Positions 1 through 4,921 of a stretch of 5,213 nucleotides of DNA are shown here, piece after piece. Location of the stretch: positions 1 to 5,213 of the forward strand of contig PSRF01000014.1 in NCBI GenBank assembly GCA_003175865.1, in the 5' to 3' direction. Each line of letters begins with the position of its first letter. Within the stretch, counting starts at the first letter, position 1. This DNA is from Blastocatellia bacterium. Lineage in GTDB: Bacteria > Acidobacteriota > Blastocatellia > Pyrinomonadales > Pyrinomonadaceae. The notes beneath the pieces are model-generated. The model was not told where the DNA came from, did not search any database, and saw only the letters and a program-made list of their open reading frames with translations. The position numbers were made by a program, and so were the translations under genes.

Positions 1-204
1 TCATCATTGGTGATTTGTCGTTTGCCTCTCTGACTAAGTGGCAAAAGACGATAGTGGACTCTTGAAATAAAGAGTGAAAGATTCCCGTGCTGTATGCGAC
101 GCCAGTATCTCCGAGGCCGTTGAAAAATGTAGGGTTCAGTTCTACTTTTGCAAGGCATAGACATTGCACCCTGAGGTGTCCCTTTCTCGTCACAGGAGGA
201 ATGT
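1..204. other. Left-edge region without a confident gene
   Basis: No supportable gene lies here. On the plus strand one frame is open from the edge to a TGA at 63-65 and would encode a 20-residue tail ending TIVDS, which could be the end of an upstream gene but is too short to judge. On the minus strand two frames are free of stops from about position 190 to the left edge. One has an ATG at 164 and gives a strongly basic peptide of more than 50 residues; the other has only a GTG near 193. Neither has a recognised motif. A plus-strand 60-codon frame starting at 87 overlaps the next gene out of frame and is treated as spurious. No convincing sigma-70 promoter for the downstream gene was found. 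Confidence 0.4.
194..200 (+). promoter_or_regulatory. Ribosome binding site of the YihY/BrkB gene
   Basis: AGGAGGA is a near-perfect anti-16S match ending 4 bases before ATG 205. It decides the start in favour of 205 over the out-of-frame ATG at 201, which sits directly against the site and opens only a short frame ending at 269. Confidence 0.85.
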
Positions 205-1140
205 ATGTCAGCCGTCTGGAATCTTGGTGGCCTGTCGTTAGTGAAGTTCTCGAAACGAGTTTGGGGTGAGATTCAAAAGGACGAAGTTCTTGGACGTTCA
301 GCGCAGCTTGCTTATTACTTTCTACTCGCACTCTTTCCGCTACTTCTATTCCTCACTTCTGTGATCGGTCTGCTGCTTGGGTCTGGTACCGGATTGCGCC
401 AGGCACTATTCAACTATCTAAGTAAAGTCTTACCTGGCGCTGCTTTTACTCTGGTGGACTCGACGATGAATGAGATTAGTGCCGCGAGTAGTGGAGGCAA
501 GGTTGCTTTCGGATTGCTCGCGGCGTTGTGGGCGGCTTCAAACGGTATGGGTGCCATTACCCAGGCGCTGAATGTTGCTTACGACGTTAAGGAGACTCGG
601 CCGTGGTGGAAACAGCGCTTTGTCGCGATTTCACTGACGATTTTTTTATCAGTGCTAATCATCACCGCGCTTGTCCTTGTTTTATATGGAGAGAAGCTTG
701 CTCAATACATTGCCCGGTCTTACGGCTTTGGAATCATCTTTCTCGATGGATGGAAGATCATTCAATGGCCAATCGTGTTGGGGTTCATGCTGGTTGCGTT
801 TGCCCTGATTTACTACATAGCGCCTGATCTTCGTGACCAGAAGTGGAAATGGATTACTCCAGGGTCAATCGTCGGAGTTGTGCTTTGGTTAGCAGTTTCG
901 CTCGGCTTTCGTGTGTACTTGCATTTTTTTAACTCGTATAGCAAGACCTATGGATCGCTTGGTGCTGTGATTATTCTGATGCTCTGGTTATATCTGACCG
1001 GAGCAGCAATTCTGATCGGTGGCGAAGTTAATTCAGTTATTGAAGGCGCTGCTGGTGAAGCTGGCGAACCGAAGGCAAAAGAGAAAGGTGATAAGGCACC
1101 AAACGAAAAGCCTGACGTTCGTACTGCAATTGCACATTGA
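205..1140 (+). CDS. YihY/virulence factor BrkB family inner-membrane protein
   Basis: This 311-residue integral membrane protein has the family hallmarks in the expected order. A cytoplasmic amphipathic N-terminus is followed by SAQLAYYFLLALFPLLLFL (32-50). Next comes ALWAASNGMGAITQALNVAY (107-126) with a charged loop KETRPWWKQR (129-138). Late in the protein are PDLRDQKWKWITPGS (207-221) and YSKTYGSLGAVIILMLWLYL (245-264), then GGEVNS (272-277). I count about six membrane helices, near 36-59, 100-118, 139-162, 186-205, 219-238 and 251-273. Length and topology match the family (PF03631). Members were once called ribonuclease BN by mistake; their real role is unsettled, with transport or envelope functions proposed. 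The last 30 residues form a hydrophilic Lys/Glu/Ala-rich cytoplasmic tail. The next gene starts 108 bp downstream on the same strand, so co-transcription is possible. Family assignment is firm; function is not. Confidence 0.93.
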   Translation: MSAVWNLGGLSLVKFSKRVWGEIQKDEVLGRSAQLAYYFLLALFPLLLFLTSVIGLLLGSGTGLRQALFNYLSKVLPGAAFTLVDSTMNEISAASSGGKVAFGLLAALWAASNGMGAITQALNVAYDVKETRPWWKQRFVAISLTIFLSVLIITALVLVLYGEKLAQYIARSYGFGIIFLDGWKIIQWPIVLGFMLVAFALIYYIAPDLRDQKWKWITPGSIVGVVLWLAVSLGFRVYLHFFNSYSKTYGSLGAVIILMLWLYLTGAAILIGGEVNSVIEGAAGEAGEPKAKEKGDKAPNEKPDVRTAIAH

Positions 1141-1216
1141 CGAGTCTCGGGAAACTTGTACGCTTGCAAATTATGATTGCCGACATCTCCATTGCTGCCA
1201 TTCGGCGATCGACAAT

Positions 1217-1229
1217 TGGCAATCAGCCA
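1217..1229 (+). promoter_or_regulatory. Small inverted repeat upstream of the duplicated-motif gene
   Basis: TGGC (1217-1220) and GCCA (1226-1229) flank a 5-base loop, a few bases before the likely ribosome binding site AGAGAGG at 1235-1241 and ATG 1249. The short stem could be a leader hairpin or a chance match. A -10-like TATGAT lies at 1172-1177, but no -35 box sits at the right distance. Confidence 0.2.
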
Positions 1230-1248
1230 CGCTTAGAGAGGTCCCGTC

Positions 1249-2052
1249 ATGTCTCAATATGAAGACCAATGCATTGTCGAGTTCCCACGGGAGCGCATGT
1301 TATCTGCCTGTCGTGTAACGGCACAAAAACTCGGTTGGCATGTCCAGGAGACGCCAACCGGCTTTGTTTGCGTCGAAGTGCAACAAAATCCCTTCAAGTC
1401 ACCAGTGCAACTTGAGGTCAGAGTTGTTGGTGGTACATCCAATGAAGAAACTCGAATTATCTTGCGCGGCATGAACGCTGGAATGGGTCCAATACAATCG
1501 ACTCACGTTAAAGCACAAGTCACGAGATTCATGCAGGAGCTGGGCAAGGCAGCAGTGGCTTCGAATACTCCCCTTGAACCAACGCAAACGGCCAACGCTT
1601 CTCAGTCGAAACGTTCTGTGAAAATTAATTCAGTACGTCTCACCGATGATCAGATCGACGTTCTCGAGAAGGCGTATCGAGTCAGTGTCCAGGATGGTAA
1701 CTACTGGTACGACCCAATGACCGGTGGATGGGGATTTGCGGGTGGTCCAACTGTTGGTCTCATGCAAGCCGGACTTAACATTGGTGGACCACTCGCAACC
1801 AACGCATCTAACGGAAACACTGGCGTGTTTATTAACGGTCGCAATCTACCTGTGCAGGATCTGATGCTGTTGCAACAAGTAGTGGCGACAGCTATTTGGC
1901 CAGGACGTTACTGGTTGGATGCGCAGGGAAACTGGGGCTTCGAAGGTGGTCCGGTAATGGGAAACATATGGGCTGCGGCGCAACAAACAGGCGCTCCGCG
2001 TGAGGGCATACTCAGTACTTACGATAAAGTTGGCATGGTAGTGATTGGATGA
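1249..2052 (+). CDS. Uncharacterised protein with duplicated YW-D-G-WGF-GGP motif
   Basis: This 267-residue protein has no signal peptide or membrane segment and is probably cytoplasmic. Residues 1-103 look like a compact alpha/beta domain: a helix (about 15-28), strands (29-45, 53-61, 67-74), then a helix (84-103). This resembles small domains with an alpha-beta-beta-beta-alpha order, but I cannot name it. A Thr/Ala/Asn/Ser-rich linker spans about 104-125. The C-terminal half carries two related units: GNYWYDPMTGGWGFAGGP at 150-167 and GRYWLDAQGNWGFEGGP at 219-235. Between them lies GNTGVFINGRNLPVQDLMLL (189-208). I recall this motif set from conserved bacterial hypothetical proteins without assigned function, but could not confirm it by search. 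The start is supported by AGAGAGG 7 bases upstream. The gene ends tail to tail with the GAF gene, with no intergenic base. Confidence 0.85.
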   Translation: MSQYEDQCIVEFPRERMLSACRVTAQKLGWHVQETPTGFVCVEVQQNPFKSPVQLEVRVVGGTSNEETRIILRGMNAGMGPIQSTHVKAQVTRFMQELGKAAVASNTPLEPTQTANASQSKRSVKINSVRLTDDQIDVLEKAYRVSVQDGNYWYDPMTGGWGFAGGPTVGLMQAGLNIGGPLATNASNGNTGVFINGRNLPVQDLMLLQQVVATAIWPGRYWLDAQGNWGFEGGPVMGNIWAAAQQTGAPREGILSTYDKVGMVVIG

Positions 2053-2055
2053 TCA
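2050..2055. other. Abutting convergent stop codons (TGATCA)
   Basis: The plus-strand gene stops with TGA at 2050-2052 and the minus-strand GAF gene stops with TGA on the complement of 2053-2055. Together they form the palindrome TGATCA, with no spacer. Any transcription terminator for either gene must therefore lie inside the opposing coding sequence, and the two mRNA 3' ends should overlap as antisense. Confidence 0.9.
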
Positions 2056-2712
2056 GTAAGAGCGTACGATCGAAGAAGGACCACTAGTTGATGGAGAGGC
2101 GTAATGTTCGATGGCCAGACCGGCAATATGCGTCGCAACAGTTGTGAATCGTGCTTCGGCGCCGGTCGGAATGCGCGGCTCGCGGTAATACATCGCAAAT
2201 GAGCCGAGTACTTTGCCTTTTTTTGATAATATCGGCGTGGACCAACAAGCCCGTAAACCACTCCGCTCGGCCAGATCTCGATAATCTTCCCAAAGAGGAT
2301 CTGTAAAAATATCCGTTACCACAACTGGTTTACCGCGATACATAGCTGTCCCGCAAGAACCATGTTTAGGACCAATGGGTGAGCCATTAACTGCTTCCAC
2401 GTACTGCGGCGCGAGACTCGGCGCAGCACCGTGTTCGATGTGATTACCGTCTGCACTAAGTAAGAGGACTGAACAAAGCATCTCAGGTGATTGCGATTCA
2501 ATCAGCAATACCAGATTCTTCAGGATGTCGCTCAACGGTGCGTTGTTGGCGATCATCTTGAGCACTCGACTCTGACCTGCTTGAAACTCCGCTTCCTTCT
2601 CTTCATCCGTTAGTAAGACGCGCGGAAGTATCTGTGTTGGCGCAGCAGAAGGATCTGTTTTTTCGTTTTGTGGGTTGGAGCTTACAGGATCTTCCATCTG
2701 AGCCGTTTCCAT
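2053..2712 (-). CDS. Stand-alone GAF-domain protein
   Basis: This 219-residue soluble protein has an acidic, Gln/Pro/Thr-rich N-terminal stretch (1-40), then a helix with SRVLKMIANNAPLSDILKNLV (about 48-68) leading into a GAF domain (about 60-203). Conserved blocks are LLIESQSPEMLCSVLLLSADG (69-89), the turn GPKHGSCGTAMYRGKPVVVTDI (114-135), FTDPLWEDYRDLA (136-148), GLRACWSTPILS (152-163) and KVLGSFAMYYREPR (167-180). These blocks are typical of the GAF type normally placed before histidine-kinase, HD-GYP or diguanylate-cyclase modules. Here the chain ends about 16 residues after the last GAF helix, so no output domain is present. It probably senses a small ligand or redox state, or acts through a partner. 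ATG 2712 has no clear Shine-Dalgarno site; ATG at 2697 is a possible alternative start. A small ORF lies 46 bp upstream on the same strand. Confidence 0.9.
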   Translation of the reverse strand: METAQMEDPVSSNPQNEKTDPSAAPTQILPRVLLTDEEKEAEFQAGQSRVLKMIANNAPLSDILKNLVLLIESQSPEMLCSVLLLSADGNHIEHGAAPSLAPQYVEAVNGSPIGPKHGSCGTAMYRGKPVVVTDIFTDPLWEDYRDLAERSGLRACWSTPILSKKGKVLGSFAMYYREPRIPTGAEARFTTVATHIAGLAIEHYASPSTSGPSSIVRSY

Positions 2713-2758
2713 TTCGCGCGGCGCTATTCTACGCCTGACACATCAACGCTACAAATTT

Positions 2759-3013
2759 CTAGTCGATAACTTTAGCGTTCACAGATTCATCCATTTCTAT
2801 TTCGACTTTCCTCACTTGCCATTCGCGTAGAGCTTGCCGTGAAGAATCGTCACTGTGTTGTGGATCTGACGATGATGCCGGTGGGCCTTGGTTTATCCGC
2901 GAGACTATCTGAAGCGCAATTCTAAACTTACTCAGATTTGTGGCATTCATCTTTGATTCGATCTTTAAAGGACATAGGACGGCATGTTTGTCGCTGTATT
3001 GGTCGTGGCCCAT
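2759..3013 (-). CDS. Small hypothetical protein upstream of the GAF gene
   Basis: This is a possible 84-residue soluble protein that I do not recognise. There is no signal peptide or transmembrane helix. The segment from residue 22 (ATG at 2950) begins MNATNLSKFRIALQIVSRIN, which looks like an amphipathic helix. A Ser/Pro/Asp-rich linker (about 44-57) follows, and then an alternating segment WQVRKVEIEMDESVNAKVID (65-84) that could form a beta strand. The second start would give 63 residues and may be the real one; neither start has a strong ribosome binding site. It reads in the same direction as the GAF gene with 46 bp between, so the two could form an operon, and no gene overlaps it on the other strand. 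It may still be chance. Confidence 0.42.
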   Translation of the reverse strand: MGHDQYSDKHAVLCPLKIESKMNATNLSKFRIALQIVSRINQGPPASSSDPQHSDDSSRQALREWQVRKVEIEMDESVNAKVID

Positions 3014-3129
3014 CGGTCCATTTTTCGGTATCGGGATTGGGATTCCGTCTGGATCTTAGATAAAAAAATCTCAGATTCATACTTTTTCTGACCCAGAGAG
3101 CTTCTACTTACATGAATTTCCTAGGAAGT

Positions 3130-3145
3130 TGGCAGGTTCCTGCCA
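3130..3145. repeat. Perfect 7-bp inverted repeat, operator-like
   Basis: TGGCAGG and CCTGCCA are separated by TT. The centre lies about 22 bp upstream of the TATAAC -10 candidate, so the repeat covers the place where a -35 element would be. This arrangement fits binding by a dimeric regulator of the downstream PEP-CTERM gene. A sigma-54 site was considered, but GG and GC here are separated by 9 rather than 10 bases. Confidence 0.4.
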
Positions 3146-3159
3146 TGGATCGAAATTTG

Positions 3160-3165
3160 TATAAC
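3160..3165 (+). promoter_or_regulatory. Candidate -10 box for first PEP-CTERM gene
   Basis: TATAAC matches the sigma-70 -10 consensus at 5 of 6 positions. It would place the transcript start near 3171, giving a leader of about 37 bases to GTG 3208. No good -35 box lies 16-18 bp upstream. The nearest match, TTGGCA at 3129-3134, is 25 bp away and too far, so an activator or a different sigma factor may be needed. Confidence 0.35.
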
Positions 3166-3192
3166 ACAGTTCAACTTGCGGCAAATCCGAAC

Positions 3193-3199
3193 GAGGGGG
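3193..3199 (+). promoter_or_regulatory. Ribosome binding site deciding GTG 3208
   Basis: GAGGGGG lies 8 bases before GTG 3208. The protein read from that GTG begins directly with a Lys, a hydrophobic core and an AEA cleavage site, while the longer frame from ATG 3112 would bury the signal peptide 32 residues inside. Confidence 0.7.
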
Positions 3200-3207
3200 T
3201 ACTACAC

Positions 3208-3612
3208 GTGAACAAACTTCCGATAATGGTTCTTCTCGCAGTGGTTTCGTTAATCGCCTTCGGCGTGCCTTGCGCTGAAGCTAAGTCGTTTCGGCCTGGC
3301 AACTCCGGAGATGATTTCGATAAGAGGGACCAGTCACCTTCTTTCAGCACAACGCTCAGTTCAGAGTCACTGAAGGATGATGATGATGACATGTTTCGAT
3401 CGGCGTCATCCGAATTCAATGGCAAACAAGGCATCAGTACCTCTGCGATTCATCGAGGTCCGCGCTCTGGCGTGGTAAGTCAGGGTCCTTCTTTCGCAGC
3501 TGTTACTCCGAATCCAGAACCGACAACCTTACTTTTATTAGGCACCGGGTTAGCAGCAGTCGGAGGAGTGTACCGACGTAAGAGGGCTGGGCAGCCTAAG
3601 TCGAATTCCTAA
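3208..3612 (+). CDS. Small acidic PEP-CTERM sorting-domain protein
   Basis: This is a 134-residue exported protein when started at GTG 3208. It has a classic signal peptide: MNK, a hydrophobic core over about residues 4-20, and probable cleavage after AEA (23-25). The mature part, about 75 residues, has no Cys, is rich in Ser, Asp, Gly and Pro, looks disordered, and has five consecutive Asp at 57-61. The C-terminus is a PEP-CTERM anchor: PEP at 103-105, a hydrophobic segment with TTLLLLGTGLAAVGGVY (106-122), then RRKR (123-126). In known systems an exosortase recognises this tail and processes the protein during export, often alongside exopolysaccharide; no exosortase gene is in the window. 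The same frame extends upstream to ATG 3112, giving 166 residues, but the GTG has the better ribosome binding site and gives a proper signal peptide. The ectodomain resembles nothing I know. Confidence 0.85.
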   Translation: MNKLPIMVLLAVVSLIAFGVPCAEAKSFRPGNSGDDFDKRDQSPSFSTTLSSESLKDDDDDMFRSASSEFNGKQGISTSAIHRGPRSGVVSQGPSFAAVTPNPEPTTLLLLGTGLAAVGGVYRRKRAGQPKSNS

Positions 3613-3658
3613 CGAACGAAGAGCGCAATAAACGATTCTGCCTCATTTGTTCAGAGTC

Positions 3659-3670
3659 TCAGGATCCTGA
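3659..3670. repeat. 12-bp perfect palindrome
   Basis: TCAGGATCCTGA is fully self-complementary and lies 46 bp after the stop of the first PEP-CTERM gene. It is not followed by a T run, so it is not an obvious terminator. It may be a protein-binding site, part of a 3' leader structure or chance. Confidence 0.35.
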
Positions 3671-3748
3671 AAACAGATAAGTAATTCTTGTTACCCCCGA
3701 CTCGGCACGCAGGTGTAGTGCGCGCTGAACAATCATCGGATATCCGCA

Positions 3749-3776
3749 GGGGCGTCCCACCGTGGGCGCCCCTTTT
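3749..3776 (+). terminator. Rho-independent terminator
   Basis: GGGGCG (3749-3754) pairs with CGCCCC (3767-3772) and CCCA (3756-3759) pairs with TGGG (3763-3766). One T (3755) is bulged, the loop is 3 bases, and TTTT follows at 3773-3776. The stem of ten nearly all-GC pairs with a T tail points to plus-strand termination. It lies 136 bp after the first PEP-CTERM gene and would end that transcript with a long 3' part, or end a separate short RNA. On the minus strand there is no T run after the stem. Confidence 0.75.
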
Positions 3777-3813
3777 CCATCGGAAAAAATTCGTCCACGG
3801 AACACGTCAGCGC

Positions 3814-3835
3814 CCCTCGCCTTACATCGCGAGGG
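3814..3835. repeat. 7-bp inverted repeat with 8-base loop
   Basis: CCCTCGC (3814-3820) pairs with GCGAGGG (3829-3835) around CTTACATC. No T run follows on either strand, so this is a possible RNA structure or binding site rather than a terminator. It lies about 40 bp after the strong terminator. Confidence 0.3.
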
Positions 3836-4177
3836 CAGCCCAGAAATAGGTCGACTTCTATCGCGCCTGGTTTAATTTCCACCTGGGCCATGCGCACTGC
3901 AACGCATCGGTCGTTCGCCTCACTTCAACAACTTTTCGTTCAGCAGTTCAGCAGTGCTTTGTCATTAAACAGAACGAAGAGTGAAAGCCGCTACCACTAT
4001 GCGGCCTCACTTCCAGTTACCAATCAGAATGAATGGCGCCCAGTAGTAGGGATGCGCGAAAGGTGCTTTGCTGTCTGGCTTGAATAGTGGTCGGCAAGTT
4101 ATTTGAGTGACTGCTGCACGATTAAAGAATTGCGGACTTTTTTGGATCAGACCGCTGTGCAATTTGTTTATGCAACA

Positions 4178-4193
4178 TGGTTAGCAATTTGCT
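4178..4193 (+). promoter_or_regulatory. Candidate sigma-54 -24/-12 promoter of second PEP-CTERM gene
   Basis: TGGTTAGCAATTTGCT has GG and GC separated by exactly 10 bases and a full TTGCT at the -12 element. The -24 element keeps TGG and the later G but departs from TGGCACG in between. Transcription would start near 4203, leaving a leader of about 97 bases. PEP-CTERM genes in some proteobacteria (Zoogloea) are reported to depend on RpoN and the PrsK/PrsR pair, which makes the site plausible. An overlapping extended -10 (TGCTAGAGT, 4191-4198... TGC followed by TAGAGT at 4193-4198) is a sigma-70 alternative, though with no clear -35. Confidence 0.35.
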
Positions 4194-4286
4194 AGAGTAG
4201 GAGCACCCTCCGACATGTTCATGACAACATAGTACGCCCCCTTTTTCCCGGTTGACCGCCGCGCGGCCGTCTCATTCGCATTTCAA

Positions 4287-4292
4287 AGGAGA
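4287..4292 (+). promoter_or_regulatory. Ribosome binding site of second PEP-CTERM gene
   Basis: AGGAGA ends 8 bases before ATG 4301 and supports that start, which also gives a proper signal peptide. Confidence 0.75.
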
Positions 4293-4300
4293 CTTCGGCC

Positions 4301-4837
4301 ATGTCACCGACTCGCAAATCTCTCTTAACGTTAGCAACGGTTGTGATCATAGGGTTCTGCCAGATGGTCGTTCATGCCGACCCGCTTGTCCTATCGCTAA
4401 CTAACAACTCTCTTACCACTGTGCCCGGTGGAAGCGTTACGTTTTTCGGCTCGGCCACAAACACTGGCACAACCTCGACACAAACAGACACGATTACCGG
4501 TTTGACTCACCCCTTTAATGGGCCGCCGGGCGCAAGCACTGACGATTCCCTCTTTATTGCCAATTTTCAAAACCACACGGTTGCGAATGGTAACACTCTC
4601 GGCCCACTGGCGATTTTTACCGTCACATTTTCGACTTCGGTGCCTGCAGGGAGCTCTTACAGTGGCTCCGTCGCTTTTGTTTATAACGGCAGCATCAACG
4701 AAACATTCACTAATCAGGTTCCTTTCACAATCAGAATAGTTGCCGTGCCAGAACCGATGACATTGGTGTTACTCGGCACAGGGCTGGCCGCGTTCGCAGG
4801 AGCGAGAACAAACAGGCGCAAGACGAAAGTTTATTGA
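4301..4837 (+). CDS. PEP-CTERM sorting-domain protein with beta-rich ectodomain
   Basis: This 178-residue exported protein has a signal peptide over residues 1-26: basic RK at 5-6, a hydrophobic core at about 8-24, and likely cleavage after VHA before DP. The mature part (27-147) is rich in Thr, Ser, Asn and Gly with alternating hydrophobic residues. It opens with LVLSLTNNSLTTVPGGSVTFFGSATNTG (29-56), and a later stretch with LGPLAIFTVTFSTSVPAGSSYSGSVAFVY (100-128) looks like further strands. Together this suggests one Ig-like or CARDB-like beta sandwich. PEP stands at 150-152, a hydrophobic segment with LVLLGTGLAAFAGA at 155-168, and RRK at 172-174, so it should be an exosortase substrate like the upstream protein. 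Four Asn-X-Ser/Thr sites are present in the mature part (35-37, 91-93, 129-131, 133-135), which is of note only because glycosylation is reported for some PEP-CTERM proteins. It is probably its own transcript, being 688 bp from the first. Confidence 0.9.
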   Translation: MSPTRKSLLTLATVVIIGFCQMVVHADPLVLSLTNNSLTTVPGGSVTFFGSATNTGTTSTQTDTITGLTHPFNGPPGASTDDSLFIANFQNHTVANGNTLGPLAIFTVTFSTSVPAGSSYSGSVAFVYNGSINETFTNQVPFTIRIVAVPEPMTLVLLGTGLAAFAGARTNRRKTKVY

Positions 4838-4921
4838 GGCAGGAACTCTAGGTGCGTCGGAAGCGAGGAATCCATTCGACCCTGAGCTTATTGGTTAGCC
4901 CTCGCAGCAATAGTTTCTTAA
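4838..4921. other. Convergent intergenic gap
   Basis: This 84-bp gap lies between the second PEP-CTERM gene and the opposing partial gene. GCGAGG (4863-4868) and CCTCGC (4900-4905) are complementary but 31 bases apart, followed by TTTCTT (4914-4919). This could serve as a weak plus-strand terminator, though the loop is long. Nothing stronger is visible. Confidence 0.25.

Larger units (their letters stand above)
3014..3207. promoter_or_regulatory. Divergent control region
   Basis: This 194-bp region separates the minus-strand pair (small ORF and GAF gene) from the first PEP-CTERM gene. It contains an A/T-rich stretch at 3056-3090 and a perfect inverted repeat at 3130-3145. A -10-like TATAAC (5 of 6 to consensus) lies at 3160-3165, and the ribosome binding site at 3193-3199. 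An ATG at 3112 opens the same frame as the PEP-CTERM gene, but the extra 32 residues are not signal-like and have no ribosome binding site of note, so I treat this stretch as leader and promoter. Confidence 0.5.
3613..4300. other. 688-bp intergenic region between the PEP-CTERM genes
   Basis: No convincing gene lies here. The left part holds a 12-bp palindrome at 3659-3670, a 10-bp palindrome CGGATATCCG at 3737-3746 and a strong terminator at 3749-3776. A further 7-bp stem lies at 3814-3835. A 65-codon plus-strand frame at 3890-4087 has no ribosome binding site and no recognisable content, and I leave it uncalled. The right part (about 4120-4300) is the promoter and leader of the second PEP-CTERM gene. 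There GCAATTTG occurs twice (4159-4166 and 4184-4191), and two more short palindromes lie in the presumed leader (4215-4230 and 4258-4267). Confidence 0.55.

Noticed and set aside
87..269. 60-codon plus-strand frame overlapping the start of the YihY/BrkB gene
   Set aside because: It runs out of frame into a strongly supported gene whose own ribosome binding site is excellent, and its composition is not protein-like.
1141..1248. Sigma-70 promoter for the duplicated-motif gene (TTGTAC at 1156, TATGAT at 1172)
   Set aside because: The two boxes are only 10 bp apart, too close for a working pair.
3130..3145. Sigma-54 promoter reading of the inverted repeat
   Set aside because: GG and GC are separated by 9 bases instead of 10 and the -12 part reads CTGCC rather than TTGC; an operator-like palindrome explains it better.
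3890..4087. 65-codon plus-strand frame between the PEP-CTERM genes
   Set aside because: It has no ribosome binding site, no recognisable motif and no protein-like pattern of hydrophobic residues, and it lies in a long non-coding stretch.
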